A DNA stretch of 64,000 nt, taken from contig NZ_CAPS01000144.1 in NCBI RefSeq assembly GCF_000333955.1, positions 1-64,000 on the forward strand, given 5' to 3'. The notes beneath the pieces are model-generated. The model was not told where the DNA came from, did no database searches, and saw only the letters and a program-made list of their open reading frames with translations. Shown here one piece after another: positions 8,522 to 16,675 of the stretch. The DNA is from Rhodococcus sp. AW25M09 (GTDB taxonomy: Bacteria; Actinomycetota; Actinomycetes; Mycobacteriales; Mycobacteriaceae). Within the stretch, counting starts at the first letter, position 1; every line of letters begins with the position of its first letter. The translations under genes and the position numbers were made by a program.

Positions 8522-8931
8522 GATGTCGCACCGGCCAGACGCTCCGGTCTGTCGAACTCCCCTGCCGCCCGACTGTTAGAGCTCACGATTCGGTGCCGGC
8601 GGGAAACATCCTCTCTCGCCGGCCGTGCCCTCTGAACGGGCTTGGCATCCATTGCGCCACTGCGCCGTCGAAGCAGCCACTCGATCCCAGTTGCTACAGC
8701 ACACGCCGAGCAAGAAGCGGCGAACACCATCGCTACACGGCGCGGATCTCCGTCGATGGCGGCATGGTCGGTCCGGCGTAGCAGTGCAGCCCAGGCCAAT
8801 CCGGCAAATGCAGCAAAAACCGCCAACACTCCCGCCGCACCACGCGTTACGGCCAGCGCGCAGTATCGCGGCGAACCCGAACTGCTCGCAGGTCCATGAT
8901 TCCTACCGTCGATCCGGACGAGGACTCTCAT
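8518..8931 (-). CDS. small membrane protein
   Basis: The protein has 137 residues with ATG at 8931; the longer frame to 9063 is not supported. Two hydrophobic spans (about residues 32-50 and 65-83, the first reading GVLAVFAAFAGLAWAALL) are followed by a long, very basic cytoplasmic tail. No family is recognised. It is the first gene after the hairpin at 9107-9133, so it may start a separate transcript. Confidence 0.5.
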   Translation of the reverse strand: MRVLVRIDGRNHGPASSSGSPRYCALAVTRGAAGVLAVFAAFAGLAWAALLRRTDHAAIDGDPRRVAMVFAASCSACAVATGIEWLLRRRSGAMDAKPVQRARPAREDVSRRHRIVSSNSRAAGEFDRPERLAGATS

Positions 8932-9106
8932 ATTCGACACACCTCTGCTCTTCTCGGAAGTCGGATGGTCAGTCCGCTCATCTGGTGAAAACGGCGACAA
9001 CAACGAAATGGTCGACGCCGCGGCTTTTGTGGAACCACCCACCAAGCCGATACGCCAGGACACTACCCACCGGACCCGGAGTTTGCTAGGGCTCAGCAGC
9101 GAAAAC

Positions 9107-9133
9107 GTCCCCGGCGCACCCAGTGCCGGGGAC
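9107..9133 (-). terminator. GC-rich hairpin, probable terminator
   Basis: The perfect 9-bp arms are GTCCCCGGC and GCCGGGGAC, with a 9-base loop. It lies after the 111-aa gene (stop at 9200) and before the next start at 8931. The same core recurs at 14747-14795. No T-run follows, which is common for high-GC actinobacterial terminators. Confidence 0.6.
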
Positions 9134-9199
9134 GGGCCTGGGGCGAGCAGCGACCCGGCGCAATCGAACGCCGTTCACTCCTCTCCCCCAGGGCGTCCC

Positions 9200-9535
9200 C
9201 TACTCGGTCCCGTACAGCTCGCAGCGGTAGTGGTCTTGACCGCGTTCGTCCACGGCGTCCCAGTCGACGCCGACGGCGTCGGCAAGGTGCCGCAGGTCGC
9301 TCAGGAAGTCTCCGAACACCGTTGTCAGTTCCTCGGTTTCGAGGCCGATCGGTCTGGCGTATGCGATCAGCCCTTCGGCAGCGTTGGCCGCTCGGACACC
9401 GTTGTCCCGGCTTTGGGTATCGAGGGTGTAGCCGATGCGCGGACGCTCGCGTCCCTCGACCGATGCGTGGAGTTCTTTCGGCGTCTCGATGCCAGGTAGT
9501 CGCTCGGCCCTGTACTCGATATTTGTGTCGGACAT
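9200..9535 (-). CDS. hypothetical acidic protein, 111 aa
   Basis: A complete ORF with AAAGG about 8 bp before the ATG. The protein is acidic and helical in its second half (LTTVFGDFLSDLRHLADAVG, DWDAVDERGQDHY). No recognised domain. It lies 28 bp after the helicase-like gene and before a hairpin, so it is likely the last gene of that transcript. Confidence 0.55.
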   Translation of the reverse strand: MSDTNIEYRAERLPGIETPKELHASVEGRERPRIGYTLDTQSRDNGVRAANAAEGLIAYARPIGLETEELTTVFGDFLSDLRHLADAVGVDWDAVDERGQDHYRCELYGTE

Positions 9536-9563
9536 GTTGTGTGCCTTTCTTTTTGGGGGATCG

Positions 9564-10859
9564 CTACACGATGGTCGTGCAGTGCAGGGCGGCCATCAGG
9601 CCGGTGTGGGTGGCGTGAGCCGGGGATGGTTCGGCGTGGTCGAGGACGTGGGCGGTGGCGTCATCGATGACCACGGTCATGTGGGCTCGGTGGCGGGTGA
9701 GCATCACGCACGCTCTGCCGGGGTCGAGATTGAACGGCTCGGCTGTCCGGTACCCGGCAAGTGGGTGCAACACGACAACGGCGGCGCGTTCGAGGCCTTG
9801 CAGAGAGTTTGCGGTGCCGACCAGTACGTCGGGGTGATCCGAGAGCAAGGCCCGGACAGCGGCAGCCTGCGTGACATGAGGGACGACGACAGCCAGGTCC
9901 GCCGCTGTCATGGCCCGCTGTCCGTCCGGTGTGGTCACATCGGCGTCCAGCAGTTCTCGCGTGCGCTGGGCGCACTGTGTGGCCAGGACTGGGTCGGTTG
10001 GGCCTCCGATGACCCGCACTGGCCGATGTGCGAGTTCGGGCAGGTCGGGGCCGCTGGACTCGGTCAGATGCTCCGGTGGGCGACGGGAAGTGAAAGGCAG
10101 GCCGGGGTAGAACAGCGGTTGAATGAGGGCCGTTGTCCTCGCGCCGAGACGCCAGGTGTGTTGCAGACGGACCACGCCGACCGAGTCGCCGTGAGCTGCT
10201 TGCAGAGCGAGGGGGGCAGGCAGGTTCGGTGCGGTCTCGCTGTCCGACCACCGCGATACGTCTCCGGTGACCACCGGATCGATCTGTCCGGGGTCTCCGA
10301 CGCAGACGACCTGTCGAGCCATCGCGCCGAGCGCCCCCAGATCGGCGTAGGTGCATTGCCATGCTTCGTCCACGATCAGCACATCGGCACCGATTCGGTC
10401 CGGGTCCGAGAAGAGCCACCGCGCCGTGGTACCGATGAGAATTGCGCCAGTGTCATTCGGCCACCGCGATTTTCGTCCTGTCACTACGGGAGTGTTTCCA
10501 CTGTCGGGGAGGGGTGCTTTCGCCTTCCAGATCAACGCTGCTCGATCTGTCAGCGCGCCGAGCCGACGTGCGATTTCCACGGCTTGTTCTCGGGTTTGCG
10601 CCGCGATACCCACCCGGAGGTCTGCGCGATGGGCCAAGGCGGCGGCGAGCAACGCGACCAGTCGAGTCTTTCCTGCGCCCGGTGGTGACGGGACGACGAC
10701 GGCGGGGTCTCCGGACCACACGGAGAACAGCACGCGTGCAGTGATCGGGTCGGCCATGATCTGCGATCCGGGCCATTGGGCGGGCGACGACGGTTCGGTT
10801 CCCCTGAAAGGTGTTGCGTCGGATTTCGGGGTGTCCGTTTGGGGTGCGACGAAACGCAT
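9564..10859 (-). CDS. superfamily 1-type DNA helicase / AAA ATPase
   Basis: The protein has 431 residues. Walker A is PSPPGAGKTRL (about residues 58-68), Walker B is VLIVDEAWQ, followed by a motif III-like GDPGQIDPV, then motif V-like TANSLQGLE and motif VI-like MLTRHR. That order matches the SF1B/UvrD-Dna2-like helicase core in a compact form without obvious accessory domains. It may be a DNA helicase or an ATPase driving the activity of neighbouring proteins. It lies in the array with the MoxR-VWA pair, which suggests a shared multi-ATPase machine on the plasmid (inference). Confidence 0.8.
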   Translation of the reverse strand: MRFVAPQTDTPKSDATPFRGTEPSSPAQWPGSQIMADPITARVLFSVWSGDPAVVVPSPPGAGKTRLVALLAAALAHRADLRVGIAAQTREQAVEIARRLGALTDRAALIWKAKAPLPDSGNTPVVTGRKSRWPNDTGAILIGTTARWLFSDPDRIGADVLIVDEAWQCTYADLGALGAMARQVVCVGDPGQIDPVVTGDVSRWSDSETAPNLPAPLALQAAHGDSVGVVRLQHTWRLGARTTALIQPLFYPGLPFTSRRPPEHLTESSGPDLPELAHRPVRVIGGPTDPVLATQCAQRTRELLDADVTTPDGQRAMTAADLAVVVPHVTQAAAVRALLSDHPDVLVGTANSLQGLERAAVVVLHPLAGYRTAEPFNLDPGRACVMLTRHRAHMTVVIDDATAHVLDHAEPSPAHATHTGLMAALHCTTIV

Positions 10860-10909
10860 TGTTGTGCCGTTCTTCTTCTAATGTGTTGTCAGTGAACATT
10901 TTTGATCCC

Positions 10910-12112
10910 CTAGTGATCACGGGCATCCTCTGCACCCGCTATCAGGACATCGAGCGGGACTTCGCGGCGCACGGCGCTCGGGGCTTGTCCGGTCGAAAGC
11001 CAGGAACGGCGAGCGCGGTACAGATTCCAGTACCTCGCCCGTCCTGCTCGCATCGTCGCCGGTGAAGGCGGTTGGGGCATCAGGGTCACCTGGTCTCCGT
11101 CGTTCGGTGCGTGCGCTCCGACCGAGCCGAGACCGAGCGTCAGTTTGCCGTTGACCACCTGTGCGGACGTGACGTCGGCAGAGAAGCGCTCGAAGGGTTG
11201 ATCGAGCGGTGATCCGACCCATCCCGTAACTGCCGAATCAACCCGCATCCTCGAGTCCAGCCGGTCGCAGGTCACCGACACCGACACGTTGCGGCGGCGT
11301 GAACCTGTCGGCGGTGCCGCCACCGATGCGATGCCCTGGGCCACGCGTCCTGTATGCAGCGCACGTACTCGCCACAATGGATCACTCAGCAACGCAGCGG
11401 CTTTGAGGTCGGCGGCATCGCATCGGGTCCGCAGTCCCATGGCTGCACTAGCCGAGTTGTCCGGCCGTGACCAGTCGTGGCCCGCAGTCGCAGCCGACAA
11501 TGTCCGATCCCAGGAGTATCGGTCATCGTCGTGTATCGAATCGAGAAGCGGCAACAGCGGTCCCGTTGCGATGCACGCTGCCCACTCATGCAGGCCTGCG
11601 ACACTCTCGTCGGTAATGCCGAGCCAGTACCGCCATGTTCGGGCCGCTCGCTCGGCGTCGGGCGCAGTGCCGAGGACCAGATGCGAGGACGACGCAGCAA
11701 CCAGATCGATCACCGCCGACGTTCCGGGATGGTCGGCTCGATCGGCCCACCATCCGATCATTGCGGCAGCCCCCGCTATGTCCGGATCAGGGTGGTGGGC
11801 GTGCGCACGCGCCAGGGCCAGCAGGCTCGGTATCGTCCCGGCGTCATCGGTGAGCAGCATGGCCGGTTCGGCCGTACCCATTGTGGTTGCGCCGTTGCGA
11901 GCGAGCAGGGCCAGAGCCTCGGTGTCGTGCGCGGATTCTTCGGTGCGTCCATCTCGTGCGACGGAGACGAGCGCAGTTGTTCCTCGTGTGGCCGCACGCA
12001 CGGCCACGGCGGTCGTGGACGGCTTGAAGGTGGCGTGGGCGAGCCGAGGGACCGGTTGCATCTTCTCGGCGGCGTAGAGGCGTTGCGCGAGGTCGAACCA
12101 CTCCACGCTCAT
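10910..12112 (-). CDS. hypothetical protein, about 400 aa
   Basis: The ORF begins at an ATG overlapping the stop of the preceding 62-aa gene (ATGA at 12109-12112). The protein is alanine-rich and helical with conserved-looking tryptophans (WYW-type patches such as TWRYWLGITDE and YSWDRTLSAA) and a C-terminal beta-rich part ending in a basic RARYWNLYRARRSW segment. No known domain. Genetic coupling to the VWA/MoxR pair suggests a substrate or structural partner of that pair. Confidence 0.6.
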   Translation of the reverse strand: MSVEWFDLAQRLYAAEKMQPVPRLAHATFKPSTTAVAVRAATRGTTALVSVARDGRTEESAHDTEALALLARNGATTMGTAEPAMLLTDDAGTIPSLLALARAHAHHPDPDIAGAAAMIGWWADRADHPGTSAVIDLVAASSSHLVLGTAPDAERAARTWRYWLGITDESVAGLHEWAACIATGPLLPLLDSIHDDDRYSWDRTLSAATAGHDWSRPDNSASAAMGLRTRCDAADLKAAALLSDPLWRVRALHTGRVAQGIASVAAPPTGSRRRNVSVSVTCDRLDSRMRVDSAVTGWVGSPLDQPFERFSADVTSAQVVNGKLTLGLGSVGAHAPNDGDQVTLMPQPPSPATMRAGRARYWNLYRARRSWLSTGQAPSAVRREVPLDVLIAGAEDARDH

Positions 12113-12297
12113 CGCGCGTCACCGTCGACGAGGATCGCGGCGTTGCTTGCGCAATTCCACCCTGCGCGCAACGCCGTTGTGGCTGCATCGGCCGCTGCGC
12201 TGGCGACGACAGCGCGGATATCGGCGGCTGCGATTCCAGTGCCGGTGAGCACCCTGTCTGCGTACTTGAGCAGTTCCCCGGGTCCGGTTTCGTTCAT
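12109..12297 (-). CDS. small protein between VWA gene and 400-aa gene
   Basis: The protein has 62 residues from the ATG at 12297, which overlaps the VWA gene stop; its own stop overlaps the next ATG. It is alanine-rich and helical (ADIRAVVASAAADAATTALR). It is clearly one of a chain of four coupled genes. No domain recognised. It could be a small subunit of the same complex. Confidence 0.6.
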   Translation of the reverse strand: MNETGPGELLKYADRVLTGTGIAAADIRAVVASAAADAATTALRAGWNCASNAAILVDGDAR

Positions 12298-13553
12298 CGC
12301 GTGGCCCCCGATCCGACTGGCACGTGCACCGTCGATGCCCATGCCGGTGTGCCGCCCCTGCCCTGGACGCCGCCGATGATTGCGCACACCAGGTGCGACC
12401 TCGTGGGCCGGTCGGGCCAGGGTGTATCGCCATCGGTCAGCACCACGACGACGTGGGGTGCAGGGCGCGCAGCGTTGGCGGCGGCGATTCCCACCCTCAT
12501 ATCGGTTCCGCCACCACCGACCAACGTCACATCAGCGACCGATCGTACGTGTTGTGCCGTAGTGGATTTGGCGTCACACGCCAGAATCCGAACCCGGTCG
12601 CGTGCGATGCCACCAGCTTTGAGAACTCCCGCCACTTCGCCCATCGCGGCATCGAGGTCCGCGCTCGTCATCGACCCGGACGTGTCGATGACGAGCGAGA
12701 CCGTGATCGACGGCCCACGCATAGCCGGGGCGACGATTCCGGGAATGCGACGGCGGGAGGGACGGGAGTAAGAATAGTTCGTCCTACCCGCCTGCTCTGC
12801 CAACGCACGCCGAATTACGGCCCGTAGCAGCCGATCCCACGCTACCGTGGGCGGGGCGAGAACGTCAGCTGCCCACCGGACCAGTCCCGCCGGGGCACTA
12901 CCCCTACCGGTACCAGATGCTTCGCGAACTGCCTGCGCGACGGATCGGCGCACCAGGTCCGCTTCCGCATTGTCCAGCCCCTCCGTGATCACTTCTCCCG
13001 AGCCGATGAGTTCGCCGGGGACCGCAGGGCACCCCGATCCTGATCCGCATCCCGGATCGCCCTCAGCGCCAGCGAGTTCGGTGACAGTCTGATGCGCAAG
13101 CGGGTCACGCAGGTAGTCGTAGTACTGCTCGGCTGTGTCTCCGGAAAGGCAGCCGAATGATTGAGGGGTGATCACCCCTTCGGGCAGGCCGACTCCCGCA
13201 GCCAACAGGTCGTCGTTGATTTCGGCGTCGGCCGCGAAGTTCCACACCAGGTGATCGATGGGCTTCGCCAGAGCGGCGGCGCGGTCGGCGTGTGCCCGTA
13301 ACAGATGCCCGACCTCGTGCAGCAGCACTGCACCGACCATCGGCACCGGCCACGCGCAAGGCCCGACCAACAGATCCGGGTCCAGGTACAGCCGCCACCG
13401 GGCGTCGACCGCGAACGTACCCAGGCTCGGTGCCGCCACGGGTTGCGCTGCGAACAGAGCGCGCATGAAGTACGGCATGTGTTCGGCCGACACCAGCCGC
13501 GCGAGTCGGAACGCTCGCATTTCAGCCGGTTCGAGCTCGCGCACGCCGCTCAT
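12294..13553 (-). CDS. metallopeptidase-like / VWA domain protein (MoxR partner)
   Basis: The protein has 419 residues, starting at the ATG at 13553, which overlaps the MoxR gene stop. The N-terminal half carries an HExxH motif, VLLHEVGHLLRAHADR (about residues 76-91), as in the DUF2201-type putative metallopeptidase domain. The C-terminal ~150 residues form a VWA domain with the MIDAS motif DTSGSMTS and later VLTDGDTPW. MoxR ATPases are known to pair with such VWA proteins as metal- and ATP-dependent chaperone-like systems. It is coupled to its neighbours on both sides. The intact HExxH suggests proteolysis is possible. Confidence 0.85.
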   Translation of the reverse strand: MSGVRELEPAEMRAFRLARLVSAEHMPYFMRALFAAQPVAAPSLGTFAVDARWRLYLDPDLLVGPCAWPVPMVGAVLLHEVGHLLRAHADRAAALAKPIDHLVWNFAADAEINDDLLAAGVGLPEGVITPQSFGCLSGDTAEQYYDYLRDPLAHQTVTELAGAEGDPGCGSGSGCPAVPGELIGSGEVITEGLDNAEADLVRRSVAQAVREASGTGRGSAPAGLVRWAADVLAPPTVAWDRLLRAVIRRALAEQAGRTNYSYSRPSRRRIPGIVAPAMRGPSITVSLVIDTSGSMTSADLDAAMGEVAGVLKAGGIARDRVRILACDAKSTTAQHVRSVADVTLVGGGGTDMRVGIAAANAARPAPHVVVVLTDGDTPWPDRPTRSHLVCAIIGGVQGRGGTPAWASTVHVPVGSGATR

Positions 13554-14650
13554 GCAGCTGCCTCGACCAAGCCCGCTGCCACCAGCATCGGCGCAAATCG
13601 GCGCGCGCTGGCCGGAACGGAGGCCTTCGCGGGTCGCGCTTTCGCCAGAGTTCGTGCCGCAGCCCCGGCTACGTCGGGCGCTCCTGCCTCGGCGGCGGCG
13701 ATCAGCGGACCCCACGCGTTGCGCCACGCTTCGACGGTGCCGCGCGAGGCCGCCCACGCCGTCACGCCGGACAGCACTGCCCACACCAGATCAGGGCGCG
13801 AGCGCCAGTCGAACGCTGTCTCGGGGTTTTCGATCACGGCTACGGGGTCAGGGAGGTCGGCATTGCGACGCCATTCGAGGAACTCGACACCGGTGCCGTC
13901 TCCGATCAGACCGAACACCACCGCGTTGGTCGCGGCATTGTCGTCGTCACGAAGATGCGGCAACACCTTCGCGAGCATCGACCAGGTGCGCCGAGACGGC
14001 CATGCTCCCCCTGTCTGCACTCCGACCTTCGGGAACGCATCGAGCGCCTCGGGTGCACGCTGGATGTACCCGATGATGGAACTGCGCACCAACGCCTCTC
14101 GCTGCTCGTCGGTGGTCACCGCACGCGACGAGGCGGTGCTTGCCCATCCTGTCGCCATGCCGTCGAGCCATTCATCGACAGACGGCGTGAACTCGATGTG
14201 GCAGAAGCGGTTTGCCAAGGGGGCCTCCAACTCGTACCCCCCTGCCGCGCAATCGGGCGGATTCGCGCCCGCGATGACCCGCGTTCCTTTCGGTAATTGC
14301 AGATCACCCACCTTCAAATCCAGTGCGACTGCCAGCATTGCCGCCTGAACGGCCGGTGGGCTCGTGGTCAGTTCGTCCAGAAAGAGGTAGCCCCCACCCT
14401 CGGCATGTAGTCGTCGCGCCCAATCCGGGGCCTCCAACCTCACACCGCTCTCACGGACAACCGGCAATCCTGCGAAGTCGGCAGGCTCCCGCAAGGACCC
14501 CAAGACTGTTTCGCACAACACCCCTTCGGATGCAGCAAGTGCTCGAACCAGGCTCGATTTGCCCATACCTGGACCTGAGATCAGCAAGGACGGGACACCC
14601 GCCCTTCCGCACGCGTCCACAACAGTTACCGCAGTCGCCAAATCCGGCAT
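13550..14650 (-). CDS. MoxR-type AAA+ ATPase
   Basis: The protein has 366 residues from the ATG at 14650, which follows AGGAG with 7-bp spacing. It has Walker A GPGMGKSS (about 26-33), Walker B YLFLDELTT, and sensor-like RVIAGANPPD with an arginine-containing LANRFCHIEF. These are the hallmarks of the MoxR/RavA-like AAA+ group. The role would be ATP-driven remodelling of protein targets together with the VWA/HExxH protein encoded next to it. It is the first gene of the long minus-strand array, with the hairpin 14747-14795 just upstream. Substrate is unknown. Confidence 0.85.
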   Translation of the reverse strand: MPDLATAVTVVDACGRAGVPSLLISGPGMGKSSLVRALAASEGVLCETVLGSLREPADFAGLPVVRESGVRLEAPDWARRLHAEGGGYLFLDELTTSPPAVQAAMLAVALDLKVGDLQLPKGTRVIAGANPPDCAAGGYELEAPLANRFCHIEFTPSVDEWLDGMATGWASTASSRAVTTDEQREALVRSSIIGYIQRAPEALDAFPKVGVQTGGAWPSRRTWSMLAKVLPHLRDDDNAATNAVVFGLIGDGTGVEFLEWRRNADLPDPVAVIENPETAFDWRSRPDLVWAVLSGVTAWAASRGTVEAWRNAWGPLIAAAEAGAPDVAGAAARTLAKARPAKASVPASARRFAPMLVAAGLVEAAA

Positions 14651-14746
14651 TGAAAAGCTCCTCGAAAGATGGGCAAGATGGTCAGTCTCACCAACAACAG
14701 AACGCCTCAATCATACCGCGTACAAGCGCATTTCACCCGCCGTAGC

Positions 14747-14795
14747 GCCTTCCGATGGTCCCCGGCGCACTCGGTGCCGGGGACCATCGGAAGGC
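14747..14795. repeat. long perfect inverted repeat (20-bp arms)
   Basis: The arms GCCTTCCGATGGTCCCCGGC and its exact complement are separated by 9 bases. It is located between the divergent MoxR operon start (14650) and the whiB gene (14906). The inner part matches the hairpin at 9107-9133. It could be a terminator for transcripts entering from either side, a mobile hairpin element, or a protein-binding site. The sequence alone does not decide. Confidence 0.65.
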
Positions 14796-14905
14796 GGGGC
14801 TCAATGCGCACCGTCCGAAACGTGCGCTGCGTGAAGTGTCCGGGTCCCTCGATATCGTCGAACCCACTCGAAAGACCGGGTCGTCCGAAAGAAAGGATCC
14901 AACAC

Positions 14906-15316
14906 GTGGACTCACTCGATACAGCCATCGCTGCGCCATCGACCGTGACGGACGAAGTTCCGTCATGGCACTCGGACGCGTTGTGCGCACAAACCGACCC
15001 CGAGGAGTTCTTCCCGCCCCCGGGTGGAGCAACCAGCAGAGCAAAGCGGGTCTGCGCAGAATGCCCCGTCAGAGCTGCTTGCCTCGACCATGCACTGACA
15101 TACAATGAACAACAAGGCATTTGGGGCGGAAAGACACCACGAGAGCGCCAAGAGCTGCAGCTCACCACAGCCGCAGAGCGCGGGCCTACCAGGCAGCAAC
15201 AACAGGCGCTCACGATAGCTACGCTCTCGGCCCAGAACGTCCCAGCCGAGGCCATTGCAAACCAGCTCGGACTCACCACCCGTCAGGTGTACCGAATACG
15301 CTCCCGCACAGCGTGA
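14906..15316 (+). CDS. WhiB-family Fe-S transcription factor
   Basis: The protein has 136 residues from the GTG at 14906 (AAGGA 8 bp upstream); the longer ATG-initiated frames are poorly supported. Four cysteines at about 27, 50, 53 and 59 (CX22CX2CX5C) match the [4Fe-4S] ligand pattern, followed by the family turn GIWGG and a basic stretch. The C-terminus adds an extra helix-turn-helix-like segment (AIANQLGLTTRQVYRIRSR), beyond the usual WhiB core. It probably regulates by binding the sigma factor and sensing redox state. It is divergent from the MoxR array and convergent with the csf operon, so either could be a target. Confidence 0.9.
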   Translation: MDSLDTAIAAPSTVTDEVPSWHSDALCAQTDPEEFFPPPGGATSRAKRVCAECPVRAACLDHALTYNEQQGIWGGKTPRERQELQLTTAAERGPTRQQQQALTIATLSAQNVPAEAIANQLGLTTRQVYRIRSRTA

Positions 15317-15499
15317 GCCAATGCGCGTGTTACCGGTCAGACCTGACTGGCGGTGCCGACGCGTCTGCAGCTCACCAGAACTCTCTGTCGTCGACCATCC
15401 ACAGCACGTCAGGGCGTGGAGTGGTATTCCTCCAACGCTTCCAAGCAGAGGGCTTGCTGGCACCGGTCATGCTGGCGATATCGGTAGTCGTGGCACCCT

Positions 15500-15712
15500 T
15501 TACGGCTGCCTCGAGGGGGGGGCAGCCTCAGACACATGGGCTTTAGAAAACATCTCGAGCAACGAGGCCACACGTAGTTCGGAAAGCGCAGTCTCGCGGG
15601 CACGAGCAGCAGGATCGTCACTGTCGTTCGCGATCACCAGGCCGTATCTCCGACAGATGTCTTCGAGCTGTTCGCGGAGTTCGATTGTTTCCCGAGGAGT
15701 GAGTCGGCGCAT
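15500..15712 (-). CDS. small protein downstream of csf3 (70 aa)
   Basis: The ORF reads MRRLTPRETIELREQLEDIC and continues with an acidic helix. A helical, charged protein, with an ATG 5 bp after the stop of the previous small gene. It is the last minus-strand gene after the csf cluster and may be co-transcribed with it. Not recognised as a Cas protein. Confidence 0.45.
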   Translation of the reverse strand: MRRLTPRETIELREQLEDICRRYGLVIANDSDDPAARARETALSELRVASLLEMFSKAHVSEAAPPSRQP

Positions 15713-15716
15713 GCGG

Positions 15717-15887
15717 TCACCCGTGGTTGATCGTTGAAGCGTCTCGACTTGCGTCGCTCCGCGTTGAAGGCTTCTCGTCGCGGGAGACGTCTTCGCCGGC
15801 GAGAAGGTCGGCCAGGACGACCGCGCGTGCCGCATGGGCCAAGATTTCGGCAGGTAGCGGTGGACCATCGAGGGTTCGGATTCGCAT
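15717..15887 (-). CDS. small protein directly after csf3 (about 56 aa)
   Basis: The likely start is the ATG at 15887 (a GTG at 15935 gives 72 aa). The sequence MRIRTLDGPPLPAEILAHAA leads into an alanine-rich helix and a polar tail. It begins 69 bp after the csf3 stop on the same strand. No domain recognised. It may be an accessory to the csf operon or an unrelated plasmid gene. Confidence 0.4.
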   Translation of the reverse strand: MRIRTLDGPPLPAEILAHAARAVVLADLLAGEDVSRDEKPSTRSDASRDASTINHG

Positions 15888-15955
15888 GGTTGTCAGTATG
15901 GCGGCCGGTACCGACAAGTTGCTGTCCCGCAACACTTCCGGGGCTAGCTAATGGG

Positions 15956-16675
15956 TCAGTGGGGCGTCCATGGCATGCATACCTCGCGCATTCTCGATCG
16001 GTGCATATGCGGTGGCCGTATCGCGCCTCGGCCCACACCGCCTGTTTCAACTGTTGGCCTGCCCTGCAGGCAGATGCGTGGGCTCAGGCGACCGAGGTGG
16101 CCGTTGGGATGGAGATGGCCGGCCGACCAGGCATCGATGTCGACGGGCTGCACTTCCCATCTGAGCACGTGCCCCTCGCCCTGGCTGCGCTTCTTCCCGA
16201 TCGCATCGATCGAGGCCAGCGTTGTGCTCACTCGGTCGATGTCGCCGACACCTCTCCAGAGCACAGTCCGCGTGGAGGTCAGCAGGAGCGGCATTTGGCG
16301 CGCGCGATACCGGCCCTGTCGGTCGGAGATGACCGACGGTCGGTACCTCGCGAGTTGCTCGAGCGCACGGTGGTCGGGACGGCCGCTCCAGTGATGAATC
16401 TCCGGGGCGTCGGTCCCGTCCTCGGGATAGGCACATGTCGCGTACCAATGCCAGTCGTCACCTCCCGCCAGAGTGCATCGAGCGAGTGGTAGATCCAGAT
16501 CGGCCGGGACCTCGTCTGGGCCCGCTGCTTCGAGGTAGTTTCCGCGATCGCGCGCCGCGGCTTTCTCGTCTTCCCACATCTCAGATGCGAGCAGTCCATC
16601 GAGGCTGGTCGCCCACGGGGCTGCATGCGCAAGTCCAGTCGCCAGGTGTGCTCTCACCTCGAACGGTGTCATCAC
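15956..16675 (-). CDS. csf3: Csf3, Cas5-like subunit of type IV-B CRISPR-Cas
   Basis: The protein has 239 residues. Identification rests mainly on position: it is the fourth gene of a csf1-cas11-csf2-csf3 operon, the standard type IV order, and its length fits a Cas5-like RAMP. It starts MMTPFEVRAHLATGLAH, which would be the first RAMP strand. A Ser/Arg-rich middle (RQGRYRARQMPLLLTSTRTV) and a VLRWEVQPVDIDAW segment could form the ferredoxin-like fold. Type IV Csf3 proteins are expected to cap the 5' side of the guide RNA and have little sequence conservation. The ATG overlaps the csf2 stop (ATGATG at 16670-16675). The polar C-terminal 50 residues look disordered. Confidence 0.75.
   Translation of the reverse strand: MMTPFEVRAHLATGLAHAAPWATSLDGLLASEMWEDEKAAARDRGNYLEAAGPDEVPADLDLPLARCTLAGGDDWHWYATCAYPEDGTDAPEIHHWSGRPDHRALEQLARYRPSVISDRQGRYRARQMPLLLTSTRTVLWRGVGDIDRVSTTLASIDAIGKKRSQGEGHVLRWEVQPVDIDAWSAGHLHPNGHLGRLSPRICLQGRPTVETGGVGRGAIRPPHMHRSRMREVCMPWTPH

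Noticed and set aside
9435-10688. 417-codon ORF opposite the helicase
   Set aside because: Antisense to a protein with intact helicase motifs; shadow frame.
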